Below, piece by piece: positions 36,510-44,076 of a stretch of DNA of 64,000 nucleotides. The DNA is from Sphingopyxis sp. 2PD. GTDB taxonomy: Bacteria > Pseudomonadota > Alphaproteobacteria > Sphingomonadales > Sphingomonadaceae. The notes below the pieces were generated by a model. That model worked only from the letters and a program-made list of their open reading frames with translations. It did not search any database and was not told where the DNA came from. The first letter of the stretch is position 1; each line of letters begins with the position of its first letter. A program made the position numbers and the translations under genes. The stretch spans positions 1 to 64,000 of the forward strand of contig NZ_SCMU01000012.1 in NCBI RefSeq assembly GCF_005503695.1. Reading direction: 5' to 3'.

Positions 36510-38891
36510 TCAGAAACGGAACCGGGCCGTCACGCCATAGGTGCGCGGCGGAATATAGGTGCCGTAGATCGTCCCGAACAGCGCGAGCTTGCTGGTATAA
36601 TTCAGCTCGTTAGTCAGATTCTTGGCCCAGGCGGTCAATTCCCATTTGCTGTCCACGTCGCGCACCCCGATCCGCGCGTTCAGCAGGATTTCGCTGTCGA
36701 ATTTGAGCAGCGGCGAGTTGGGATTGTCGAAGAAATTGGCGCCAGTATATTGGAAATCACTCCCCGCGATCAGAACAATCTTGTCGCTGACCGGCTGGTC
36801 CAGCTTGGCCGAAATGCCGAATGCATGCTTGGGGGTGCGGCGACAGCTGTTGCCGTCGAGGTCGGTGCCGTCGTCGTCGATGATCAACTCGCCGGTAAAA
36901 TTGCACCGCGAATAGGCATAGTTGCCCGACACGCTGAAACTGTCAGTCAGTCGCGCCTGTATGTCGAGCTCCAGCCCGTAAGCGCGCGTGCCGTTCGCCG
37001 CGTTGAATACGAAATTGTCGGGCGGCAGACCCGGGCCGGGCGACAGGAACTGGTTGGTCTGAAGATTGTCGTACAGCGTGTAATAGGCTGCGGCGTTGAC
37101 GAACACGCGCCGGTCCGCAAGCGCCAGCTTCGCCCCCAATTCAAAACTGTCGGCGGTTTCTGGCTCGAACGACACCAAGGCTTCGGCGGGGGTGTTGGCA
37201 TCCTCGCCGGTCCAGCCACCCGGCTTGTACCCCTTGGCATAGCGGGCATAGAGGGTGACGTCGTTGTTCGGTTCAAAACGCAGCGTGGCGCTGGGCAGCC
37301 AGGCGTCCCAGCTGCGTTTGTCGGTCACGGTAAAGTTCACCGGGGCGCCCTCGAACGATTCCCCCGACCGGTTGTTCGAATAGCGTTTGCGGTCATAGGC
37401 ATAGCGCAGCCCGGCATCAAAGGTCAGCTGGTCGGTCAGGCTGTAGCTGACCTCGCCGAACACCCCGATATTGGCGTTCTTGGACGTCGTGACCGTATGG
37501 TTCGACCCTGGAAAGGGCGAGGCGGGCGTGCCGCCAAAGGCCATCGAAAAGGCGAATTCGGTGATCGCCTGGAAATCGGCGAACAGGAAGTTCACATCCT
37601 CGGCGCGGCGGATCTTTTCGCGCAGATAATAGACCCCGCCTTCCAGCCGCAACGGACCGCCATCGTCCCAGCGCAGCCGCAGTTCCTGCGAGAATTGTTT
37701 GACGTCTTCGGCCTTGCCGCTGTCGAAATAGCTGTCGGGGACGGTTGCCAGATAGACATCGAGCCCCGCGACCATCGCCGAGGTGACGTCGGGCGCGTTG
37801 GTTGCCGGATCGATCGGGAAGTTGAAAAACAGCCCCGACCCGTCTTCGCGCGCCGCCAGCGAGGAATCGCGATAAGCGGTCTGCGACGCAATGCTCAGAT
37901 TGTCGTTCGCTTCCCAGTCGATCGAGCCGCTGACCCCATACATGTCCGAATTCTGGAAGCCGGTGAAATTATGCGCTCCCCTGCGGGGGTTGGCATTTTT
38001 GAACGGGGCGTTGCGGTCGGGCAGGACAAAGCCGGGCAGGCTGGCAATCGGCGGCGCGAAGAAGCTGTTGTACGTGACTTCATTGCTGTCGCCGGGAACG
38101 ATCACATCGACCCACCGCGCCCCGTCGCGGTGCCGCGTATAATCGGCGGACAGATTGATATCGATCGTCGCCGACGGCTGCCAGCGCAGCTGGGCGCGCA
38201 CCGACTGGACATTCTGATCCTCCTCGTCGCCGCCGCGCGTGTTGATCGCATAGCCGTCGTGGCTGCGCGAACTGACGACCAGACCGATGCCCACCGTGTC
38301 GGACACCGGCCCGCGCACCGAAGCCGCGACGTCGAGCTTGTCGTAATTGCCATAGGTCGCCTCAACCCGACCCTCGAACTGATCGCCCGGTTTTTTGGTC
38401 ACATAGTTGATCAACCCGCCGACGACGCTTTTACCGAAACGCAGCGCCTGCGGCCCCTTGAGCACCTCGACGCGCTCGAGATCATAGAGGTCGAGAAGCG
38501 ATCCGGTGCCGCGCGACAGATAGGCGCCATCTACAAAGATGCCGACCGCGCCATCGGCGCCCGCGCCTTGGATGTCCGACCCGATGCCGCGGATAAACAG
38601 CTCGGTATCAACCGCGCGTTCGGCGCTCAGCTTCAGGCCGGGAACGCGGTACGCGATTTCGGAAAAATCCTTGATCCCCGCCTGCTCCAGCGCGGCGCCG
38701 CTGAACGCCTGAACCGAAATCGGCACGTCTTGCAGGCTCTCCTCGCGCTTGCGGGCGGTGACGACGATCTCGTCGTTCGCCGACGCCTCCACCGCGCCGT
38801 CGGGCGCGGCTTGGGCATGAGCGAGGCCCGGTACCGCAAAAGCCGCCGCCGTTACGAGAAGCGCCCCGCGCATGGTCCGTGTTGATTTCAT
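36510..38891 (-). CDS. TonB-dependent receptor, first gene of the LVIVD/FAH operon
   Basis: A 793-residue outer-membrane receptor. The signal peptide ends near AHA (about 26). The plug follows, with the TonB-box-like DEIVVTARKREESLQDVPIS (about 40-59) and GIFVDGAYLSRG. The beta-barrel fills the rest and ends in VTARFRF with the terminal Phe. The style (IVVTARKREE, RVEVLKGPQ) is that of the large sphingomonad receptor group often tied to aromatic or plant-derived substrates. The downstream genes (LVIVD protein, lipoprotein, FAH enzyme) suggest uptake of a compound degraded by the kynurenine-type cluster. The ligand cannot be read from sequence. Confidence 0.93.
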   Translation of the reverse strand: MKSTRTMRGALLVTAAAFAVPGLAHAQAAPDGAVEASANDEIVVTARKREESLQDVPISVQAFSGAALEQAGIKDFSEIAYRVPGLKLSAERAVDTELFIRGIGSDIQGAGADGAVGIFVDGAYLSRGTGSLLDLYDLERVEVLKGPQALRFGKSVVGGLINYVTKKPGDQFEGRVEATYGNYDKLDVAASVRGPVSDTVGIGLVVSSRSHDGYAINTRGGDEEDQNVQSVRAQLRWQPSATIDINLSADYTRHRDGARWVDVIVPGDSNEVTYNSFFAPPIASLPGFVLPDRNAPFKNANPRRGAHNFTGFQNSDMYGVSGSIDWEANDNLSIASQTAYRDSSLAAREDGSGLFFNFPIDPATNAPDVTSAMVAGLDVYLATVPDSYFDSGKAEDVKQFSQELRLRWDDGGPLRLEGGVYYLREKIRRAEDVNFLFADFQAITEFAFSMAFGGTPASPFPGSNHTVTTSKNANIGVFGEVSYSLTDQLTFDAGLRYAYDRKRYSNNRSGESFEGAPVNFTVTDKRSWDAWLPSATLRFEPNNDVTLYARYAKGYKPGGWTGEDANTPAEALVSFEPETADSFELGAKLALADRRVFVNAAAYYTLYDNLQTNQFLSPGPGLPPDNFVFNAANGTRAYGLELDIQARLTDSFSVSGNYAYSRCNFTGELIIDDDGTDLDGNSCRRTPKHAFGISAKLDQPVSDKIVLIAGSDFQYTGANFFDNPNSPLLKFDSEILLNARIGVRDVDSKWELTAWAKNLTNELNYTSKLALFGTIYGTYIPPRTYGVTARFRF

Positions 38892-39203
38892 TGTCCGTCT
38901 CCCCCAACGACCGCCCGCGCCCCAAGCTTGTAGAGGGAAAGCACCAGGTTCGGCCCGTTTGATTTGCAGATTGGACGTTACCGGTGTTTATATATCTATA
39001 TAATAGATTGTATATCGTCTGATATTCGATTTTGGATATAGCGAAAGATGGGATGTCGGGCTCCGCCGGTAGCATCACCTTGGATCGCAATGGTAATTTT
39101 CTCGGCCAGCGCGTGAACGGCGCACAGATAGCCGGTCTCGCCGCGCGTGCGTCATCGGCGCGTTTCCGCTGAAAGCGTTCAAGATCGTCGGATCGACAGT
39201 CGG
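38892..39203. other. Intergenic promoter region upstream of the TBDR operon
   Basis: A 312-base gap with no supportable gene. The part near the receptor gene is strikingly AT-rich for this genome and includes the perfect inverted repeat at 38988-39003 and runs such as GATTGTATATCGTCTGATAT. The half next to the hydrolase stop is GC-rich and featureless. Confidence 0.6.
38988..39003. promoter_or_regulatory. Perfect AT inverted repeat, candidate operator of the TBDR operon
   Basis: TTATATATCTATATAA has perfect 7-base arms around TC, about 100 bases upstream of the TBDR start. AT-rich inverted repeats also precede lysR and the TPP operon. Confidence 0.4.
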
Positions 39204-40118
39204 TCAGGCCTTCGCAAACGCCTCGATATCGGCGTTCAGGCGGTCGATGTGGGTCACGAACAGCCCATGCGGGGCGCCTTCATAAACGACCAGCCGCGCC
39301 GACTTCATCAGCTGCGACGCCGGCAGCCCGGTGAGCGCAAGCGGCGCGGAGGCGTCTTTGTCGCCATGGATGAACAGGGCCGGGATGTTGATGGCGCGAA
39401 GGTCGGCGCGGAAATCCGCTGCGGTCATCGCCCGGTTGAGGTCGATGACTGCGCGCAGCGACGTGCCGAGCATGATATTCTTGATCCATTGGCGCATCAG
39501 CGGGCTGGTTTCGGGAACCACGAACGCGTCGCTGTTGCTGTCGATCCATTGCGGAAAATCGCGATAAAATTGCTGACGCATCTGATCGAAGGCAGCGGCG
39601 GGCACCCCCGCCGGATTGTCGGGCTTGGCCGCGAGGCATGGCAGCGTCGTCGCCAGGAACAGCACGCGCGCGACCCGGCCCGTCGCTGGCTTGCCGCCCA
39701 GATAGCGCAATATCTCACCGCCGCTCATCGAATGGGCGACGACCGCCGCGCCCCTGACGTCGAGCGCGGTCAGCACCGCATCGACATCGCCCGCCAGCGT
39801 CGCATAATCATAGCCGCGCCCCGGATCGTCCGACCGACCATGGCCGCGCCGGTCGAAAGCGATGCAGCGGAACCCGCGTTCGGACAGCGTCGCCATCTGA
39901 TATGCCCACATGTCCGACGACAGCGCCCAACCCGACAGGAAGAGGATCGGCGCGCCGGTTCCCCAGCTGCGGACGTACAGGCGCGTCCCGTCCGGCGCCG
40001 TGACCCACGCTGGACTCGTCGTTCCCGCGCGCGGTGCCGCGTGCGTCGCTGTTGCCGCCAGCGCCAGCGCGGCGGCGCCCGCCAGCGTCCCTGCAAAAAC
40101 CTCACGCCTGTTCATCAT
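39204..40118 (-). CDS. Exported alpha/beta hydrolase (haloperoxidase-like)
   Basis: A 304-residue alpha/beta hydrolase with a twin-arginine-type signal peptide (NRREVFAGTLAGAAALALA, cleavage after about 30). The nucleophile elbow is AHSMSG (near 125), with Asp in HGDKDAS and His in EGAPHGLF near the C-terminus, completing a Ser-Asp-His triad. The motif GFRCIAFDRRGHGRSD is typical of non-haem haloperoxidase-like esterases. GAGGGG precedes two adjacent ATG codons (40118 and 40115). It is transcribed just downstream of the XRE regulator and may be its target. The substrate is unknown. Confidence 0.85.
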   Translation of the reverse strand: MMNRREVFAGTLAGAAALALAATATHAAPRAGTTSPAWVTAPDGTRLYVRSWGTGAPILFLSGWALSSDMWAYQMATLSERGFRCIAFDRRGHGRSDDPGRGYDYATLAGDVDAVLTALDVRGAAVVAHSMSGGEILRYLGGKPATGRVARVLFLATTLPCLAAKPDNPAGVPAAAFDQMRQQFYRDFPQWIDSNSDAFVVPETSPLMRQWIKNIMLGTSLRAVIDLNRAMTAADFRADLRAINIPALFIHGDKDASAPLALTGLPASQLMKSARLVVYEGAPHGLFVTHIDRLNADIEAFAKA

Positions 40119-40170
40119 CTGCCCCTCGACGGTGGAGCCGCACGATGTCAGCGGTTCATGCGCCGCGCCA

Positions 40171-40968
40171 CTACCCCGCAGGTAGGCGGCTGAGGTCATC
40201 CAGATTTTCCACCAGCGCCCGCGCCACCAGCGACGCCGCCGTGCGGGTCTCGCTAGCGATGTCGATGCGCTCGCCCCACGACGAAAAGGCGCGAACCGAC
40301 CCGTCGCCGACCGGGATCGGCAGGACGAAACCGTCGTTGATCCGAAAATCGCGCGCTTCGGCCAGGATGCGGCGCTGGGCGTCGTTCATTAGCGCGGGCG
40401 GAATATCGCTCCAGAAAAAGCCACGGTCGCGCGCCGCGGTCGCGCGGACCAGATAATCGACGTTGCGATAGCGGTTCGTGACATTGTGCTGGAGCCATCC
40501 GACGGCGGGGCGGCCGCCCGCGTCGCGGCGGATGTCCCAGCCGGCGCGCGAGCCGCGCAGCGTGCCGGTGATGAAATGATCGATGCCGATCTCGCCGAAA
40601 AATTCGGCCGCAATCGCGGTCGACCGCGCCGCCGACGTCGATCCAGCCAGCGCGAAAACCGCGTCAAACGCGCGCATCTCCAGCGTCCCGGTGTCGCGAA
40701 CCCGGTCCGCAAAACGCGGCGCCAGCCCTGCCGCCAGCAACAATTGATCCTGTTCCATGCCCGACAGGCGGAGCGCCGCAGCCAGTCGGGCCACCATGGC
40801 AGCGCTGGGCTTGGCGCGGCCGGTTTCGAGGAACCCCAGATGGCGGCACGACACGCCGGCGTCGAGCGCGAGGGCCAGCTGCGAACGGCCGTCGCGCTTG
40901 CGATGCGCCACCAGATACCGACCAAAAGCGCCGCGGCGATCGGATAGAAACGGCTGGACTTCGGACAT
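40171..40968 (-). CDS. XRE regulator fused to a LuxR-type autoinducer-binding domain
   Basis: A 265-residue regulator of unusual architecture. Residues about 10-75 form an XRE-type helix-turn-helix of the kind usually found with MmyB-like domains (ALALDAGVSCRHLGFLETGR). From about 110 the sequence matches instead the autoinducer-binding fold of LuxR proteins: WLQHNVTNRYRNVDYLVRAT, RGFFWSDIPPALMNDAQRRI and ARDFRINDGFVLPIPVGDG. In normal LuxR regulators that domain is N-terminal and joined to a GerE-type HTH. No luxI homologue is in the window. The ATG at 40968 is preferred over 40998. It lies 52 bases upstream of the hydrolase and could be autoregulated. Confidence 0.8.
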   Translation of the reverse strand: MSEVQPFLSDRRGAFGRYLVAHRKRDGRSQLALALDAGVSCRHLGFLETGRAKPSAAMVARLAAALRLSGMEQDQLLLAAGLAPRFADRVRDTGTLEMRAFDAVFALAGSTSAARSTAIAAEFFGEIGIDHFITGTLRGSRAGWDIRRDAGGRPAVGWLQHNVTNRYRNVDYLVRATAARDRGFFWSDIPPALMNDAQRRILAEARDFRINDGFVLPIPVGDGSVRAFSSWGERIDIASETRTAASLVARALVENLDDLSRLPAG

Positions 40969-41101
40969 GGCGACCTCCTGACTCGGCGGCGGTGTCATAG
41001 CCCGATTATACAGTGCGTTTAAAGAGGGCCGCCGCTATCGATTCATCTTGGCGCGCCGCATGACGTCGGCTTAAGGCTGAGCGAACGATCAGGGAGAGCG
41101 A

Positions 41102-42271
41102 GTGCCGATGTCCGAAGCCCAGCCGCAAAGCTATCCGGAAATTCGCGACGCGGTACGCCGCCTGTGCGCGGGCTTTCCCGGCGAATATTGGCAAAGGCTC
41201 GACCGCGACCGCATCTATCCGACTGAGTTTGTCCGCACCCTGACCGAAGCCGGTTTCCTGTCGGTGCTGATCCCCGAGGAATTCGGCGGGTCGGGGCTGG
41301 GGCTCGGCGCGGCAACCGCGGTGCTCGAGGAAATCCACCGGTCGGGGTGCAATGGCGGCGCTTGCCATGCGCAGATGTACACGATGGGGACGCTGCTGAA
41401 ACATGGTTCGGCGGCGCAAAAGGCCGCCTATCTGCCCGCGATCGCCAGCGGCGATCTGCGCCTGCAAGCCTTTGGGGTGACCGAACCAACCGCGGGGACA
41501 GATACCACGCGCATCCGCACCTTCGCCCGCCGGGTTGGCGACGATTATATCGTCAACGGCCAGAAAATCTGGATCAGCCGCGCCGAACATTCGGACCTGA
41601 TGATCCTGCTGTGCCGCACCACCCCGCGCGAGGACTGCGCCAAATCGTCGGACGGCATGAGCGTGCTGCTGGTCGACATGCGCGCGGCGGTCGGCAATGG
41701 GCTGACCATCCGCCCCGTCCGCACGATGCTCAACCATGCAACGACCGAGCTGTTCTTTGACGACCTCAAAGTTCCCGCCGCCAACCTCATCGGCGAGGAA
41801 GGCAAGGGTTTTCGCTATATATTGTCCGGAATGAACGCCGAACGCATCCTGATCGCGTCCGAATGTATCGGCGACGGCCGCTTCTTCATCGACCGCGCCG
41901 CAGCCTATGCGAAAGAGCGCGAGGTGTTCGGCCGCGCGATCGGCGAAAATCAGGGCGTCCAGTTTCCGATCGCGCGCGCCTATGTCCAGCTCGCCGCCGC
42001 AGCGGAGATGGTCGACAAGGCGGCGCGGCTGTTCGACGCCGGACAGGATGGCGGGACCGAGGCGAATATGGCGAAGATGCTGGCGTCGGAAGCGAGCTGG
42101 TACGCCGCCGACATGTGCGTCCAGACGCACGGCGGCTTCGGTTTTGCCGAGGAATATGACATTGAGCGCAAGTTCCGTGAAACGCGGCTGTATCAGGTGG
42201 CACCGATCAGCACCAATTTGATCCTGAGCCACGTCGCGACGCACGCGCTTGGCCTACCCAAAAGTTTCTGA
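41102..42271 (+). CDS. Acyl-CoA dehydrogenase
   Basis: A 389-residue FAD-dependent acyl-CoA dehydrogenase with the usual three domains. The FAD-contact motif FGVTEPTAGTDT (about 124-135) is present, and the putative catalytic Glu is in GMNAERILIA (near 245), the isovaleryl/long-chain position. THGGFGFAEEYDIERKFRE marks the C-terminal domain. The likely start is GTG at 41102, five bases after AGGGAG, with ATG at 41108 as the alternative. The MaoC-type gene begins 8 bases after its stop, so the pair probably performs successive dehydrogenation and hydration of a CoA thioester. Confidence 0.9.
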   Translation: MPMSEAQPQSYPEIRDAVRRLCAGFPGEYWQRLDRDRIYPTEFVRTLTEAGFLSVLIPEEFGGSGLGLGAATAVLEEIHRSGCNGGACHAQMYTMGTLLKHGSAAQKAAYLPAIASGDLRLQAFGVTEPTAGTDTTRIRTFARRVGDDYIVNGQKIWISRAEHSDLMILLCRTTPREDCAKSSDGMSVLLVDMRAAVGNGLTIRPVRTMLNHATTELFFDDLKVPAANLIGEEGKGFRYILSGMNAERILIASECIGDGRFFIDRAAAYAKEREVFGRAIGENQGVQFPIARAYVQLAAAAEMVDKAARLFDAGQDGGTEANMAKMLASEASWYAADMCVQTHGGFGFAEEYDIERKFRETRLYQVAPISTNLILSHVATHALGLPKSF

Positions 42272-42279
42272 GGACCGCG

Positions 42280-43119
42280 ATGGACGATTATTCGGACTGG
42301 ATCGGGCGCAGCGAAACGCGGCACGATATGGCAACCGCGGCGCCGCTCGTCGGTCTTGGCGCCTTGCTCGACCATGATCCCGCGTCGCCCGCAATTGTGC
42401 CGCCGCTCGGCCACTGGCTCTATTTCCTGCCCGATGCGCGGCAGTCGGCGATCGGCGACGATGGCCACCCGCGCCGCGACGACGGCGGCTTGCTGCCGCC
42501 TGTCCCGCTCCCGCGCCGGATGTGGGCGGGAGGGCGCGTCGAATTCCTCGCCCCGATCGCGGTCGGCGCCGCGCTGACCCGCGTCACCACAATCGCCGCG
42601 ATCCGCGCCAAGCGCGGCGCCAGCGGCGACCTGCTGTTCGTGACCTTGCAGCACGAGATTGCAGCGGACGGCATCCCGGCGATCCGCGAGGAGCAGGATC
42701 TGGTCTATCGCGCGCCCGCGACGGCCGCCTCGCCGCCCCTTGCCGAACCCGCCCCCGCGTCCGTCCCCGAACCCGCCGATGCGGTCCGTCGCGTGATGCC
42801 CGATCCCATCCTGCTGTTCCGTTATTCGGCGCTCACCTTCAACGCGCACCGCATTCACTACGACCGCGACTACGCCCGCGACGTCGAGGGCTACCCCGGG
42901 CTGGTCGTGCACGGCCCGCTGATTGCGACGCTGCTGATCGACCATGCGCGGCGCGAAATGCCCGGCCTGACGCCGACCCGCTTCAGCTTCCGCGCCGAAG
43001 CCCCCTTGCTCGACGGCATCCCGTTCGACCTCTGCCTGGCGCGCGAGGGAGGCGGCGCGCGGCTATGGGCGCGCGACGCCCATGGACGCCCGACGATGCG
43101 CGCCGAGGTTACAAACTGA
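42280..43119 (+). CDS. MaoC/FAS1-like dehydratase (mesaconyl- or itaconyl-CoA hydratase type)
   Basis: A 279-residue double hot-dog enzyme. The N-terminal FAS1-like dehydratase half covers about 5-140 (PLGHWLYFLPDARQS), and the C-terminal hot-dog carries the hydratase motif FNAHRIHYDRDYARDVEGYP (about 187-206) and LVVHGPLIATLL. It is closest in outline to mesaconyl-C4-CoA and itaconyl-CoA hydratases. With the upstream acyl-CoA dehydrogenase it would act on a short branched or dicarboxylic CoA ester. The gene converges on the MpaB-family gene, with four bases between the stops. Confidence 0.85.
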   Translation: MDDYSDWIGRSETRHDMATAAPLVGLGALLDHDPASPAIVPPLGHWLYFLPDARQSAIGDDGHPRRDDGGLLPPVPLPRRMWAGGRVEFLAPIAVGAALTRVTTIAAIRAKRGASGDLLFVTLQHEIAADGIPAIREEQDLVYRAPATAASPPLAEPAPASVPEPADAVRRVMPDPILLFRYSALTFNAHRIHYDRDYARDVEGYPGLVVHGPLIATLLIDHARREMPGLTPTRFSFRAEAPLLDGIPFDLCLAREGGGARLWARDAHGRPTMRAEVTN

Positions 43120-43123
43120 TCGT

Positions 43124-44068
43124 CTAATTCGGCGCGAGCTGGCTTTGCACCGCGTGTCGAGGTTGCCCGCGCGCCGCCAGCAGCCGCTGTTGCTCGCCCC
43201 GCGACCGATACAGAAAGTCATGCGGCAGGCCCAGCCGCATGCTGGCGAGACTTGGTGGCGATTTGCGATCGACGCGGCGGTCGGCGAGGCGCCCCGCGGT
43301 GCCGAGCAGCAACCGGTCGAGCCGCGTCAGGTCGAACGCCGAACCCAGCTCCAGCCGCTGCCGGATGTGCGCCGGAAGCAGCGAAACCGATGCGCGCGCG
43401 ATGGCGCGGTGCAGGAAGCGCGGCACCCCCGGCGCCGCCCTGCCCGACTGGATGATGTCCAGAAACTCGAACAGGATCGGATGCGGTTCGAACGAAGGTT
43501 CGAGCCGGTCCAGCATCGTCATGAACGCGCCGACCGTTGGCGGCGTGTGCAGCGCCCCGAATTCGCGCCCGATCGCATCGCCGTCGCGCATGAAGCGATC
43601 CTTGTCGGCATCGCTCAGCGGGTGGACGAAGCGGTCATAGGCCATCAGAAAACCATAGGACGCCGTCGCCGCGACCCAATCGAGCAGCACGGGGTCGAGC
43701 GCGCGATACGTCTGCCCCGCGGGGGTTGCCCCCTTCACCTTGCCGTGCATCCGGTTGACCTTGCCGATCACATCCTTGGCACTGCTTGCCGGTCCATAGC
43801 AGGCGAGCATCGCGACCAGACCCGTACGGCGCGATCGGCCGATCGGATCGACCTTGTACGTCGAATGATCCCACACCCCCGACCGGATGCGCGGTTCGGC
43901 AAATTCCAGCAGCACCGCCGCAATGCCGCCGATCCCCAGCGCGATCGGGTTCTTGTACACCCGCCACTGGATGCTATCGGGCGCCAGCAAGGCGGGCTCA
44001 CCCGGCGGCCCGGCGAAATCGATCGCCGTCCCCAGATAATTGTCCTCTATCGCCAGCGCCATCACCAT
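43124..44068 (-). CDS. Oxygenase MpaB family (DUF2236) protein
   Basis: A 314-residue protein of the MpaB/DUF2236 family, which includes latex-clearing protein and the fungal MpaB oxygenase, haem enzymes that cleave isoprenoid chains. DHSTYKVDPIGRSRRTG (about 70-86) and VNRMHGKVKG (near 103-112) are family marks, with histidine H107 a candidate haem contact. The ATG at 44068 follows GGGAG and lies 8 bases after the TBDR stop, so it is the second gene of that operon. The receptor and oxygenase pair suggests uptake and oxidation of a hydrophobic terpenoid- or sterol-like compound; that is inference. Confidence 0.8.
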   Translation of the reverse strand: MVMALAIEDNYLGTAIDFAGPPGEPALLAPDSIQWRVYKNPIALGIGGIAAVLLEFAEPRIRSGVWDHSTYKVDPIGRSRRTGLVAMLACYGPASSAKDVIGKVNRMHGKVKGATPAGQTYRALDPVLLDWVAATASYGFLMAYDRFVHPLSDADKDRFMRDGDAIGREFGALHTPPTVGAFMTMLDRLEPSFEPHPILFEFLDIIQSGRAAPGVPRFLHRAIARASVSLLPAHIRQRLELGSAFDLTRLDRLLLGTAGRLADRRVDRKSPPSLASMRLGLPHDFLYRSRGEQQRLLAARGQPRHAVQSQLAPN

Positions 44069-44076
44069 CGCTCCCG

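Noticed and set aside
40119-40199. Extended start for the alpha/beta hydrolase at 40199
   Set aside because: The extra residues overlap the end of the XRE-fusion gene and precede a clear Tat-type signal peptide with a ribosome site.
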